Shown one piece after another: positions 53,186-61,065 of a stretch of 64,000 nt of DNA. The position numbers and the translations under genes were made by a program. Location of the stretch: positions 3,767,860 through 3,831,859 of the forward strand of contig NZ_CP097636.1 of the NCBI RefSeq assembly GCF_023573145.1, read 5' to 3'. A model generated the notes under the pieces. It was not told the DNA's origin, did not search any database, and saw only the letters and a program-made list of their open reading frames with translations. This stretch comes from Aquincola tertiaricarbonis. Its GTDB lineage: Bacteria; Pseudomonadota; Gammaproteobacteria; Burkholderiales; Burkholderiaceae_C. The first letter of the stretch is position 1, and every line of letters starts with the position of its first letter.

Positions 53186-53680
53186 ATGGGAAACAAGCTC
53201 TACGTCGGAAACCTCGCATACAGCGTGCGCGACGAATCCCTGCATAGCGCATTCGTGCAATTTGGTACCGTGACGTCGGCCAAGGTGATGATGGACCGGG
53301 AAACCGGCCGCTCCAAGGGCTTTGGTTTCGTCGAAATGGCCTCCGACGCCGAAGCGCAGTCGGCCATCAACGGCATGAACGGCCAGGCCCTCGAAGGCCG
53401 CGCCATCGTCGTGAACGAGGCCCGTCCTCGTGAAGAGCGTCCGGGCGGCTTCCGCAGCGGCGGCGGCGGTGGTGGTTACGGCGGCGGCGGCGGTGGTGGC
53501 GGCTACGGCGGTGGTGGTGGCGGCGGTGGCCGCAGCCCCTACGGCAGCGGCGGTGGCCGCGGCGGCTACGGCAGCGGCGGTGGTGGTGGCGGCGGCTACG
53601 GTGGTGGCGGCGGCGGTGGCCGCGGCGGCTACAGCGGCGGTGGCCGTGGCGGCTACGGCGGCAACAGCGGCGGCTACTGA
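53186..53680 (+). CDS. Glycine-rich RRM RNA-binding protein (cold-inducible type)
   Basis: The 164-residue protein has one RRM (residues 3-80) with RNP2 LYVGNL and RNP1 KGFGFVEM. The tail from residue 88 is made almost only of Gly, Tyr, Arg and Ser (GGGGYGGGG repeats). This layout matches plant and cyanobacterial glycine-rich RNA-binding proteins and is common in beta-proteobacteria. Start at 53186 is preceded by AAGGAAGG. The tail DNA (53450-53675) is a tract of GGC/GGT codons, so it is prone to length change. It probably binds RNA and may phase-separate. Confidence 0.93.
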   Translation: MGNKLYVGNLAYSVRDESLHSAFVQFGTVTSAKVMMDRETGRSKGFGFVEMASDAEAQSAINGMNGQALEGRAIVVNEARPREERPGGFRSGGGGGGYGGGGGGGGYGGGGGGGGRSPYGSGGGRGGYGSGGGGGGGYGGGGGGGRGGYSGGGRGGYGGNSGGY

Positions 53681-53714
53681 TCCATCCGGCCCCTTCGCGG
53701 GGGCCACACGCAAG

Positions 53715-53747
53715 AAGGGCGCAGGTGACTCACCGGCGCCCTTTTTT
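53715..53747 (+). terminator. Rho-independent terminator of the RRM gene
   Basis: AAGGGCGC (53715-53722) pairs with GCGCCCTT (53736-53743), with an inner GGTGA/TCACC extension, and is followed by a run of six T. A shorter GGCCCC/GGGGCC hairpin precedes it at 53688-53705. Confidence 0.85.
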
Positions 53748-53780
53748 CATGGCCGCGCATGCCCCACGCGGGGGCGCGGC

Positions 53781-54587
53781 TCAGCTGCCCTGGCGCGGCT
53801 TGCGGCCCCTGCCTGCCACAAGCCGATCGAAAAGCCCATTGGGCAAAATCCGCATCAGCTTGGCCACGACGCCCATCTGCCAAGGTATGACGCGATAACT
53901 GACACCGTCTTTGATCGCCTCGTACGCACGATCGGCAAAATCGTCCGGGCTCATCAAAAACGGCATCGAATAGGGATTGCGCTGCGTCAACGGGGTATCG
54001 ATGTATCCCGGCGCCACCGTCACCACCTTGACACCAAAGGGCCGGCAATCCCCGCGAAGGCTTTCGCAATAGCTGACGACTGCCGCCTTGCTGGCGCAGT
54101 AGGCGCCATGTCCGGGTAAACCCCTGATTGCCGCCACGCTGGCAATGCCCACCAGCGTGCCGCTGCGCCGCTCGCACATCGGCGCGATGAACGGGTGGAA
54201 GGTGGCAGCCATCCCCAGGTTGTTGGTTTCCAGCGTCGCCCGCATCACCTCCAGGTCGGCCTCGATCGCCGAATCCATGCCGATGCTGATGCCGGCGTTG
54301 GCAATCACCACATCGGGCAGGCCCTGCTGCGCGATGCAGGCCTTGCCCGCCGCCACGATGTCGGTGGTCTGCCGCACGTCGGCGGCGTAGACGGCCCAGG
54401 TGCCTTCGGCCAGCCCTTGCGCCCGTGCCCAGGCGGCGGTTTCTTCGGCGCGCCGCGCCACCAGCGCCAGCCGCCAGCCCGCGGCATGGAAGCGCCGGGC
54501 CAGCGCCTGGCCGATGCCGCTGGAGGCACCGGTGATGAAGACGAGCGGCGGCTGCCGGCTGTCGACCCGAGGCGCGGCGCCTGCCAT
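53781..54587 (-). CDS. SDR family NAD(P)-dependent oxidoreductase
   Basis: The 268-residue protein has the Rossmann cofactor motif FITGASSGIGQALARRF, the NAG motif VVIANAGIS, a Ser in the VGIASVAA strand and the YxxxK active site in GAYCASKAAVV, followed by VAPGYIDTPL. The substrate is unknown. I start at the ATG at 54587; a GTG at 54596 overlaps the lptC stop (GTGA) and is equally plausible. It occupies the place after lptC where lptA and lptB normally lie. Confidence 0.9.
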   Translation of the reverse strand: MAGAAPRVDSRQPPLVFITGASSGIGQALARRFHAAGWRLALVARRAEETAAWARAQGLAEGTWAVYAADVRQTTDIVAAGKACIAQQGLPDVVIANAGISIGMDSAIEADLEVMRATLETNNLGMAATFHPFIAPMCERRSGTLVGIASVAAIRGLPGHGAYCASKAAVVSYCESLRGDCRPFGVKVVTVAPGYIDTPLTQRNPYSMPFLMSPDDFADRAYEAIKDGVSYRVIPWQMGVVAKLMRILPNGLFDRLVAGRGRKPRQGS

Positions 54588-54592
54588 CGCGC

Positions 54593-55258
54593 TCACCGGC
54601 GCGCACCGCCAGCCGCGGGGGCAAAGCGGGCGCGCACCGGCGGCTTGAAGGTGGCCTGCTGGTCGAGGTGGCTGTATTCCATGCCACCGGCGCGGATCTC
54701 GCTGCCGCCCTGGCGCAGCACCACCGGCAGGTGCGAGCGCAGCTGCTCGGTGCGCAGGAAGGCATGCAGGAACTCGCCCTCGAACTGCAGCGGCGGCGCG
54801 CCTGAAGGGCCGCCACTGCGCTCGATGCGGGCGCCGCCCAGCAGCTGCACTTCGCTGGCGTCGGCATTGCTGAGTGCACGCCGCGCGGTGGCGTTGGTCA
54901 GCGAGCCATCGGTGGAAAACGCCTGGATGCGCACCGTGTCCACCTCCAGCGTGTCGGTGTCCGGAAAGTGCCTCAGCTGGTCGCCCTGCAGTTGCACCGT
55001 CAGCCGACCATCGCTGCCGAAGCGCTGCAAGGTGAAGCCCTGCATCGTGTAGTCGGGGTCGTGCCGCACCGGCGCTTGCGCATTGCCGGCAGGCGCGCCG
55101 GGCGTGTTGTTGACCAGCCACCAGGTGGCCAGCGCCAGCAGACCCATCAACAGCAGCGGCAGGTACGAAGACAGCGCCTCACGCAGCCGCCAGTGCCAGG
55201 GCAGGGTCGGCGTCATCGGCACCGGCGCGGCAGGCGGGGGCAGCGGCGCGGTCGCCAT
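54593..55258 (-). CDS. lptC: LPS export periplasmic protein LptC
   Basis: The 221-residue protein has one N-terminal membrane helix (YLPLLLMGLLALATWWLV) and a periplasmic beta-jellyroll: HDPDYTMQGFTLQRFGSDGRLTVQLQGDQLRHFPDTDTLEV (residues about 65-105) is the conserved LptC opening. It bridges the LptB2FG transporter to LptA in lipopolysaccharide transport. Its start overlaps the kdsC stop (TGATG). Confidence 0.9.
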   Translation of the reverse strand: MATAPLPPPAAPVPMTPTLPWHWRLREALSSYLPLLLMGLLALATWWLVNNTPGAPAGNAQAPVRHDPDYTMQGFTLQRFGSDGRLTVQLQGDQLRHFPDTDTLEVDTVRIQAFSTDGSLTNATARRALSNADASEVQLLGGARIERSGGPSGAPPLQFEGEFLHAFLRTEQLRSHLPVVLRQGGSEIRAGGMEYSHLDQQATFKPPVRARFAPAAGGARR

Positions 55259-55848
55259 CAGGCGGCGTCCAGCGTGGTGAGCTGGCCGTGCAACAGGCGG
55301 GCGTAGGCGCCGCTGGCAATCAGCAGCAGGTCGCACAGCTCGCGGGCGGCGCCTTCACCGCCTTGCAGCGCGCTCACATGGTGAGCCACGGCCTTCACCT
55401 CGGCATGCGCGTTGGCGGGCGCGCAGGCCAGGCCGGCCCGCACCAGCAGCGGCAGGTCGGGCCAGTCGTCACCGATCACGGCCAGGTCGGCCCAGTCCAC
55501 GCCCAGCGCGCTGATGGCCTGCTGCACCACGGCCAGCTTGTCCTTCACGCCGTAGTGCGCATGCTGCAGGCCGAGGTCGGCCACGCGGCGGCGCACCGCC
55601 GGCGAATCGCGGCCGGTGCAGATGATGGGCACGATGCCGGCCTGGGCCAGCAGCTTCAGGCCATGGCCGTCCAGGCTGTGGAAGGCCTTGAACTGTTCGC
55701 CCGACTCGGCGATGTAGAGGCGCCCATCGGTCAGCACGCCATCGACGTCGAAGACCGCGGCCTTCATGCCCAGGCCGCGGCCCTGGGCCTTGAGCAACAG
55801 CTCGGGGGCGAAGCGCAGCGCCGGCTGCAGGATCGACAGGTCGGTCAT
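55258..55848 (-). CDS. kdsC: 3-deoxy-D-manno-octulosonate-8-phosphate phosphatase KdsC
   Basis: The 196-residue HAD phosphatase carries motif I AAVFDVDGVLTDGRLY (nucleophile Asp). The Thr motif is in IICTGRDSPAVRRR, motif III is HYGVKDKLAVV, and motif IV is VIGDDWPDLPLL. It makes Kdo from Kdo-8-phosphate for lipid A-core assembly. The start overlaps the kdsD stop as TGATG. Confidence 0.95.
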   Translation of the reverse strand: MTDLSILQPALRFAPELLLKAQGRGLGMKAAVFDVDGVLTDGRLYIAESGEQFKAFHSLDGHGLKLLAQAGIVPIICTGRDSPAVRRRVADLGLQHAHYGVKDKLAVVQQAISALGVDWADLAVIGDDWPDLPLLVRAGLACAPANAHAEVKAVAHHVSALQGGEGAARELCDLLLIASGAYARLLHGQLTTLDAA

Positions 55849-56849
55849 CAGATCACCTTGGCCCGCATCAGGTCGTTGCTGTTGATGGCGCCGACCAGCC
55901 GGTCCTGCGCATCGACCACCAGCACGCTGGTGACGCGGTGTTGTTCCATCACGGTGGCGGCCTCCACCGCCAGCACGTCGTCGCGCACGCGGCGTGGCGC
56001 GGTGTGCATCACCTCGTGCGCGCGGAAGGCACGCAGGTCGGTGCCGCGTTCGATCAGGCGGCGCAGGTCGCCATCGGTGAAGATGCCCTGCACCACGTCG
56101 TCGGGGCCCACCACCACGGCAAAGCCCAGGCCCTTGGCGCTCATCTCGTGCAGCATCTGCAGGAACTCGGCCTCGGGCGCCACGCGCGGCAGGTCGTCGC
56201 CCGAGCGCATCAGGTCGCGCACATGCATCAGCAGCTTGCGGCCCAGCGCGCCGCCGGGGTGGGAGCGTGCGAAGTCCTGTTCGTGGAAACCGCGTGCGTC
56301 CAGCAGCGCCACGGCCAGCGCATCGCCCATGGCCATCTGCGCAGTGGTGCTGGTGGTGGGCGCCAGGTTCAGCGGGCAGGCCTCGCGTTCCACCTTGCAC
56401 AGCAGCACTTGGTCGGCATGCCGGGCCAGCGTGGAGCCGGCGCGGCCGGTCATCGCCACCAGCGGCACACCCAGGCGCTTGAGCACCGGCAGGATGACGT
56501 TGAGCTCGTCGCTCTCACCTGAATTGGAGATGGCCAGCACCACGTCCTGCAGCGTGACCATGCCCAGGTCGCCATGGCTGGCCTCACCGGGGTGCACGAA
56601 CATCGCCGGCGTGCCGGTGGAAGCCAGCGTGGCCGCGATCTTGCGGCCGACGTGGCCGCTCTTGCCCATGCCCATCACCACCACGCGGCCGCGGCAGGCC
56701 AGCACCAGGCGCATGGTGTCGATGAAGGCCGAGGACAGCTCGGAGCGGATGGCCAGCAGGGCCTCGGCCTCGATCTCGAAGGTTTGGGCGGCCAGCCGCA
56801 GCGCACGCTCGGCGTCGAAGCTGGCGGCCGCTTGGGGCTCGATGGTCAC
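55848..56849 (-). CDS. kdsD: Arabinose-5-phosphate isomerase KdsD (KpsF/GutQ family)
   Basis: The 333-residue enzyme turns ribulose-5-phosphate into arabinose-5-phosphate, the first step to Kdo. The SIS domain has VVVMGMGKSGHVGRKIAATLASTGTPAMFVHPGEASHGDLG (residues about 56-97) and ISNSGESDEL. Two C-terminal CBS domains follow (residues about 210-330). It is the first gene of kdsD-kdsC-lptC and is divergent from the Kef-type antiporter. Confidence 0.95.
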   Translation of the reverse strand: MTIEPQAAASFDAERALRLAAQTFEIEAEALLAIRSELSSAFIDTMRLVLACRGRVVVMGMGKSGHVGRKIAATLASTGTPAMFVHPGEASHGDLGMVTLQDVVLAISNSGESDELNVILPVLKRLGVPLVAMTGRAGSTLARHADQVLLCKVEREACPLNLAPTTSTTAQMAMGDALAVALLDARGFHEQDFARSHPGGALGRKLLMHVRDLMRSGDDLPRVAPEAEFLQMLHEMSAKGLGFAVVVGPDDVVQGIFTDGDLRRLIERGTDLRAFRAHEVMHTAPRRVRDDVLAVEAATVMEQHRVTSVLVVDAQDRLVGAINSNDLMRAKVI

Positions 56850-56921
56850 GTGATCGGTCGCTCACTTAGGATCGGGCATTCTAGGTTGGCAGGCATGCCG
56901 CTTGCGCTGGGTCCACGCCGC

Positions 56922-58919
56922 ATGGCTACAACGCTTGAACTGGTATTGCTTTACTTGGTGGCCGCGGTGGCCGGTGTGGTGGCCTGCCGCTCCTTGCGGC
57001 TGCCGCCCATGCTCGGCTACCTGGTGGTAGGCGTGGTCATCGGCCCCAATGCGCTGGCGCTGTCGCGCGAGAACGGCGGTGTCGAATACCTCGCCGAGTT
57101 CGGCGTCGTGTTCCTGATGTTCGTCATCGGGCTCGAGTTCAACCTGCCCAAGCTGCGCAGCATGCGCACGCTGGTGTTCGGCCTCGGGCTGTGGCAGGTG
57201 GCGCTGACCATGCTGGCCGCCATCGTCGGCAATGCGCTGCTGGGCGCCGCCTTCAGCCTGGCGGGCCGCAGCTACGGCCTGAGCTGGCAGCATGCGGTGG
57301 TGCTGGGCGGTGCGCTGGCCATGAGCAGCACCGCCATCCTCGGCAAACTGATGGCCGAGCGGCTGGAGCTGGAAACCGAACACGGCCGCCGCGTGATGGG
57401 CGTGCTGCTGTTCCAGGACCTGGCCGTGGTGCCGCTGCTGGTGCTCATCCCCGCCCTCACTGCGCCGCCCGAAGTGCTGTTCACCGAACTGCTGTTCGCG
57501 GTGCTCAAGGCGGCGGCGCTGCTGGCCCTGCTGCTGGTGGGCGGGCAGAAGCTGATGCGCTGGTGGCTCACGCTGGTGGCCCGGCGCAAGAGCTCGGAGC
57601 TGTTCGTGCTCAACCTGCTGCTGGTCACGCTGGGCCTGGCCTGGCTCACCGAACATGCCGGCCTGTCGCTGGCGCTGGGCGCCTTCGTGGCCGGCATGCT
57701 GATCGCCGAGACCGAGTACAAGCACCAGGTGGAAACCGACATCCGGCCCTTCCACGACGTGCTGCTGGGCCTGTTCTTCATCACCATCGGCATGAAGCTG
57801 AACATGTCGCTGGTGGTGGCGCAGTGGCCGCTGGTGCTGGCGCTGGCGGTGCTGCCGGTGCTGTTCAAGTTCGCCCTGGTCACCGGCCTGTCGCGGGTGT
57901 TCAACGCCACGCCCGGTGTGGCGCTGCGCACCGGCCTGTACCTGGCGCAGGCCGGTGAGTTCGGCTTCGTGCTGCTGACGCTGGCCCGCCAGCATGAACT
58001 GCTGACGCCGCGGCTGGAAAGCCCCATCCTGGCCGGCATGGTGATCTCGATGATCGCCACGCCCTTCATCGTGATGTACAGCAACCGCATCGTGATGCGG
58101 CTGTCGGCCACCGACTGGCTGATGCAGGCGGCGGCGCTCACCACCATCGCCAAGAAGTCCATCCGCAGCGAGGCGCACGTCATCATCTGCGGCTACGGCC
58201 GCAGCGGCCAGAACCTGGCCCGCCTGCTGGAGACCGAGCGCATCCCCTACATGGCGCTGGACCTGGACCCCGACCGTGTGCGCCAGGCCGCGGCCGCCGG
58301 CCAGAGCGTGGTGTTCGGCGACGCCGCCAAGCTGCGCAGCCTGATGGCCGCCGGCCTGGCCCGTGCCAGCGCGGTGGTGGTGACGTACCACGACACCGCT
58401 TCGGCGCTGAAGATCCTGCGGCTGGCCCGCGAGCATGCGCCCAAAGTGCCGGTGGTCATCCGCACCATCGACGACACCGACCTGGAGTTGCTGCGCAATG
58501 CCGGCGCCACCGAGGTGGTGCCCGAGGCCATCGAAGGCTCGTTGATGCTGGCTTCGCATGCGCTGGCGCTGGTGGGCGTGCCGATGCGCCGCGTGATCCG
58601 GCTGACGCAGGACGCCCGCAACGCGCGCTACGGCCTGCTGCGCGGCTACTTCCATGGCGCCGACGACGATGGTGCCGAGGAGCGCCAGCAAGCGCGGCTG
58701 CTGACGGTGAGCCTGCCCACCGCCGCCGCCAGCCTGGGCCAGTCGCTCGGCGCGCTGGCCTTGCATGCGGTGGGCGTGCAGGTGGTGTCGGTGCGGCTGG
58801 GCTCGGGCCAGGTGGTGGCCGCCGAAGACGGCCTGGTGCTGGGCCCGGGCGACACGCTGGTGCTCTCGGGCCTGCCGGAGCCGCTGTCGCTGGCCGAAGA
58901 AAAACTGCTGAAAGGCTGA
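56922..58919 (+). CDS. Kef-type monovalent cation:proton antiporter (CPA2) with TrkA domains
   Basis: The 665-residue protein has a CPA2 membrane domain of about 12 helices (residues 1-390). LEFNLPKLRSM and the GAFVAGMLIAETEYKHQVETDIRPF region hold the ion-path acidic residues. A TrkA-N/RCK domain follows (HVIICGYGRSGQNLARLLE, NAD-binding GYGRSG), and a TrkA-C domain at the end. It is similar to KefB/KefC and probably moves K+ out in exchange for protons. I start at 56922 (MATTLELVLLY); an ATG at 56895 would add 9 residues. The gene is next to kdsD, as in many beta-proteobacteria. Confidence 0.92.
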   Translation: MATTLELVLLYLVAAVAGVVACRSLRLPPMLGYLVVGVVIGPNALALSRENGGVEYLAEFGVVFLMFVIGLEFNLPKLRSMRTLVFGLGLWQVALTMLAAIVGNALLGAAFSLAGRSYGLSWQHAVVLGGALAMSSTAILGKLMAERLELETEHGRRVMGVLLFQDLAVVPLLVLIPALTAPPEVLFTELLFAVLKAAALLALLLVGGQKLMRWWLTLVARRKSSELFVLNLLLVTLGLAWLTEHAGLSLALGAFVAGMLIAETEYKHQVETDIRPFHDVLLGLFFITIGMKLNMSLVVAQWPLVLALAVLPVLFKFALVTGLSRVFNATPGVALRTGLYLAQAGEFGFVLLTLARQHELLTPRLESPILAGMVISMIATPFIVMYSNRIVMRLSATDWLMQAAALTTIAKKSIRSEAHVIICGYGRSGQNLARLLETERIPYMALDLDPDRVRQAAAAGQSVVFGDAAKLRSLMAAGLARASAVVVTYHDTASALKILRLAREHAPKVPVVIRTIDDTDLELLRNAGATEVVPEAIEGSLMLASHALALVGVPMRRVIRLTQDARNARYGLLRGYFHGADDDGAEERQQARLLTVSLPTAAASLGQSLGALALHAVGVQVVSVRLGSGQVVAAEDGLVLGPGDTLVLSGLPEPLSLAEEKLLKG

Positions 58920-58947
58920 ACGTCGGGGGTTAATGGGGGGCCGGGCC

Positions 58948-59415
58948 TCAGCTCAGCGGCACCGCGCGTTCCAGGTTGGCGCGCGTGCGCACGGCCAGCA
59001 CACCGGCGGCGCCACGCACCAGTTCCAGCGCCAGCGCCGGTGACCGGACCGCCAGTTCATCGAGCCGGGCTGCGCGCAGGCCCCACACCACGCAGTTGCT
59101 CATCGCTTCCACGTTGGCCATGCGGGGCGTGCGACCGAACAGGCCCGCTTCACCCACCACCGAGCCCGAACGCAGGATGGCCACGCGATGCGTGCCCGGT
59201 GCGCTGCGGGTGACGAAGACCTGCAGGCTGCCGCGTTCGAGGAAGTACATGGTGGCGTCCACCTCGTCCTGCTTGAGCAGCAGGTGGCCGACGCGGATTT
59301 CATGGCGGGTGAGCAGCGGCGCCAGGGCCTCCCAGGCCTCGTCGCTCAGCCGCGGGCCGAAGGCGTCGTCCGCGTTCAATGTCGCGACCGCTTCCTTCAA
59401 TGCGCTCAAGTCCAT
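58948..59415 (-). CDS. Cyclic nucleotide-binding domain protein
   Basis: The 155-residue protein is a single cNMP-binding fold (residues about 28-150). It has LLKQDEVDATMYFLERGSLQVFV and the phosphate-binding cassette GSVVGEAGLFGRTPRMANVEA. There is no helix-turn-helix, so it is not a Crp-type regulator by itself and may act by protein contact. It lies between the Kef antiporter, with which it converges, and mnmE. Confidence 0.85.
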   Translation of the reverse strand: MDLSALKEAVATLNADDAFGPRLSDEAWEALAPLLTRHEIRVGHLLLKQDEVDATMYFLERGSLQVFVTRSAPGTHRVAILRSGSVVGEAGLFGRTPRMANVEAMSNCVVWGLRAARLDELAVRSPALALELVRGAAGVLAVRTRANLERAVPLS

Positions 59416-59494
59416 CCAGGCTCCCAGTCACCCCTGGCGCATTATGGGCAAGCGCTAAGCGGGCCCCCCTGCCATGGGCCGCTTTGGTGCAGAT

Positions 59495-60886
59495 TCACTT
59501 GCCGATGCAGAAGCGGCTGAAGATCTCGCCCAGCAGGTCGTCGGCGCTGAAGGCGCCGGTGATCTCGCCCAGCGCGTTGTGCGCCAGCCGCAGTTCCTCG
59601 GCCAGCAAGTCCAGCGCGGCATCGGCCGACTGGCCTTGCGCCTGCGCCAGCAGCAGATGTTCACGGGTGCGGCGCAGCGCCTGCACATGGCGTGTACGGG
59701 CGATGAACACGCCTTCCGGCGAGGCATGCCAGCCGGCCCGCTGCAGCAGCGCCTGGCGCAGGCCGCCCAAGCCGGCACCGGTGGCGGCCGACAGCTGCAG
59801 CGCATCGGCTGCCAGTGGGGCTGGTGCCGGCGCCGCCGCATCGGCCTTGTTGTACACGTGCAGCACCCTCGCCTGCTGGCGCGGATCGGCACCCAGCAGG
59901 CGCTGCGCGATCTCGGCATCACCGGCGTCGTAGTCGGGCTGCCCCAGCCGCGTGAGGTCGTGCAGGAAGATCACGGCATCGGCCTGCTCGATCTCGCTCC
60001 AGCTGCGCGAGATGCCGATGCGCTCCACCTCGTCGGTGGCCTCGCGCAGGCCGGCGGTGTCGATCACGTGCAGCGGCACACCTTCGATCTGGATGGTCTG
60101 CTGCACCTTGTCGCGCGTGGTGCCCGGGATGGGCGTGACGATGGCCAGCTCGGCCCCGGCCAGCGCATTGAGCAGCGAGCTCTTGCCCACGTTGGGCTGG
60201 CCCGCCAGCACCACACGGATGCCTTCGCGCAGCAACGCGCCCTGCTTCGCACGATCCAGCACCTCGTCAACGGCGCTGATCAGCCGCTCCAGCTGGCCGC
60301 GGGCATCGGCCTTTTCCAGGAAGTCGATCTCTTCCTCGGGAAAGTCCAGCGTGGCTTCCACCAGCATGCGCAGGTGCACGATGCGGTCGCGCAGCGTGTC
60401 GATCTCGTGCGAGAAGGCACCGCTGAGCGAACGGCTGGCCGAACGGGCCGCCGCCTCGGTGCTGGCGTCGATCAGGTCGCTCACCGCCTCGGCCTGCGCC
60501 AGGTCGAGCTTGTCGTTCAGGAAGGCGCGCTGCGTGAACTCACCCGGCTCGGCCAGGCGCAGGCCGATGCCCTCCCCCACCGCCAGGCAGCGCGCCAGCA
60601 GCAGCTGCAGCACCACCGGCCCGCCGTGGGCCTGCAGCTCCAGCACATGTTCGCCGGTGTAGGAATGCGGCGCCGGAAAGTACAGCGCCAGGCCATGGTC
60701 GATGGGCTGGCCATCGGCATCACGCAACGGCAGGTAGGTGGCGTGGCGCGGCTGCAGCACGCGGCCACAGACCGCGGCCATCAGCGGGCCGAGGTCCTGG
60801 CGGGCAGACACGCGCACGATGCCCACGGCACCGCGGCCGGGTGCGGTGGCGATGGCAGCGATGGGGTCTTCATGACGGGACAGCAT
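59495..60886 (-). CDS. mnmE: tRNA modification GTPase MnmE (TrmE)
   Basis: The 463-residue protein works with MnmG to make 5-carboxymethylaminomethyl uridine in tRNA. It begins [28 protein letters not shown], the folate-binding domain, with the helical domain around [14 protein letters not shown]. The G domain carries [21 protein letters not shown] and DTAGLRE. It ends FCIGK, the family signature with its Cys. I start at 60886; the longer frame would run through a GC-rich repeat. Confidence 0.97.
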   Translation of the reverse strand: MLSRHEDPIAAIATAPGRGAVGIVRVSARQDLGPLMAAVCGRVLQPRHATYLPLRDADGQPIDHGLALYFPAPHSYTGEHVLELQAHGGPVVLQLLLARCLAVGEGIGLRLAEPGEFTQRAFLNDKLDLAQAEAVSDLIDASTEAAARSASRSLSGAFSHEIDTLRDRIVHLRMLVEATLDFPEEEIDFLEKADARGQLERLISAVDEVLDRAKQGALLREGIRVVLAGQPNVGKSSLLNALAGAELAIVTPIPGTTRDKVQQTIQIEGVPLHVIDTAGLREATDEVERIGISRSWSEIEQADAVIFLHDLTRLGQPDYDAGDAEIAQRLLGADPRQQARVLHVYNKADAAAPAPAPLAADALQLSAATGAGLGGLRQALLQRAGWHASPEGVFIARTRHVQALRRTREHLLLAQAQGQSADAALDLLAEELRLAHNALGEITGAFSADDLLGEIFSRFCIGK

Positions 60887-61002
60887 GGGCGGGATTGTCG
60901 CGGCAACCACCCGCCGGGCCGCCCCAAGGGCGGGTGCGCCCCAAGGGTCCGAAGGGCCCTCTAAAAGGGCCCAGGGGGCCGCGAGCGCAGCGAGCTTGGG
61001 GG
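60887..61002. repeat. GC-rich hairpin and dispersed repeat region between yidC and mnmE
   Basis: This 179-base gene-free stretch (60887-61065) holds several G/C hairpins, for example GGGCCC/GGGCCC around a 7-base loop at 60954-60972. It ends with the 18-base repeat GCGCAGCGAGCTTGGGGG (60985-61002), identical to 49097-49114. The yidC terminator follows. Confidence 0.6.
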
Positions 61003-61011
61003 TGGCCATCC

Positions 61012-61047
61012 AAAAAAAAGCCCCGGCGCAAAGGCATGCGCCGGGGC
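61012..61047 (-). terminator. Rho-independent terminator after yidC
   Basis: GCCCCGGCGCA (61020-61030) pairs with TGCGCCGGGGC (61037-61047), an 11-base perfect stem. On the minus strand it is followed by eight T. It ends the rpmH-rnpA-yidD-yidC transcript 18 bases beyond the yidC stop, separating it from mnmE. Confidence 0.88.
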
Positions 61048-61065
61048 CTGTTCAGCAGTCGGTCG

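Noticed and set aside
60887..61009. N-terminal extension of MnmE by 41 residues
   Set aside because: The extension is translated from a GC-rich repeat, and the family start matches the ATG at 60886.
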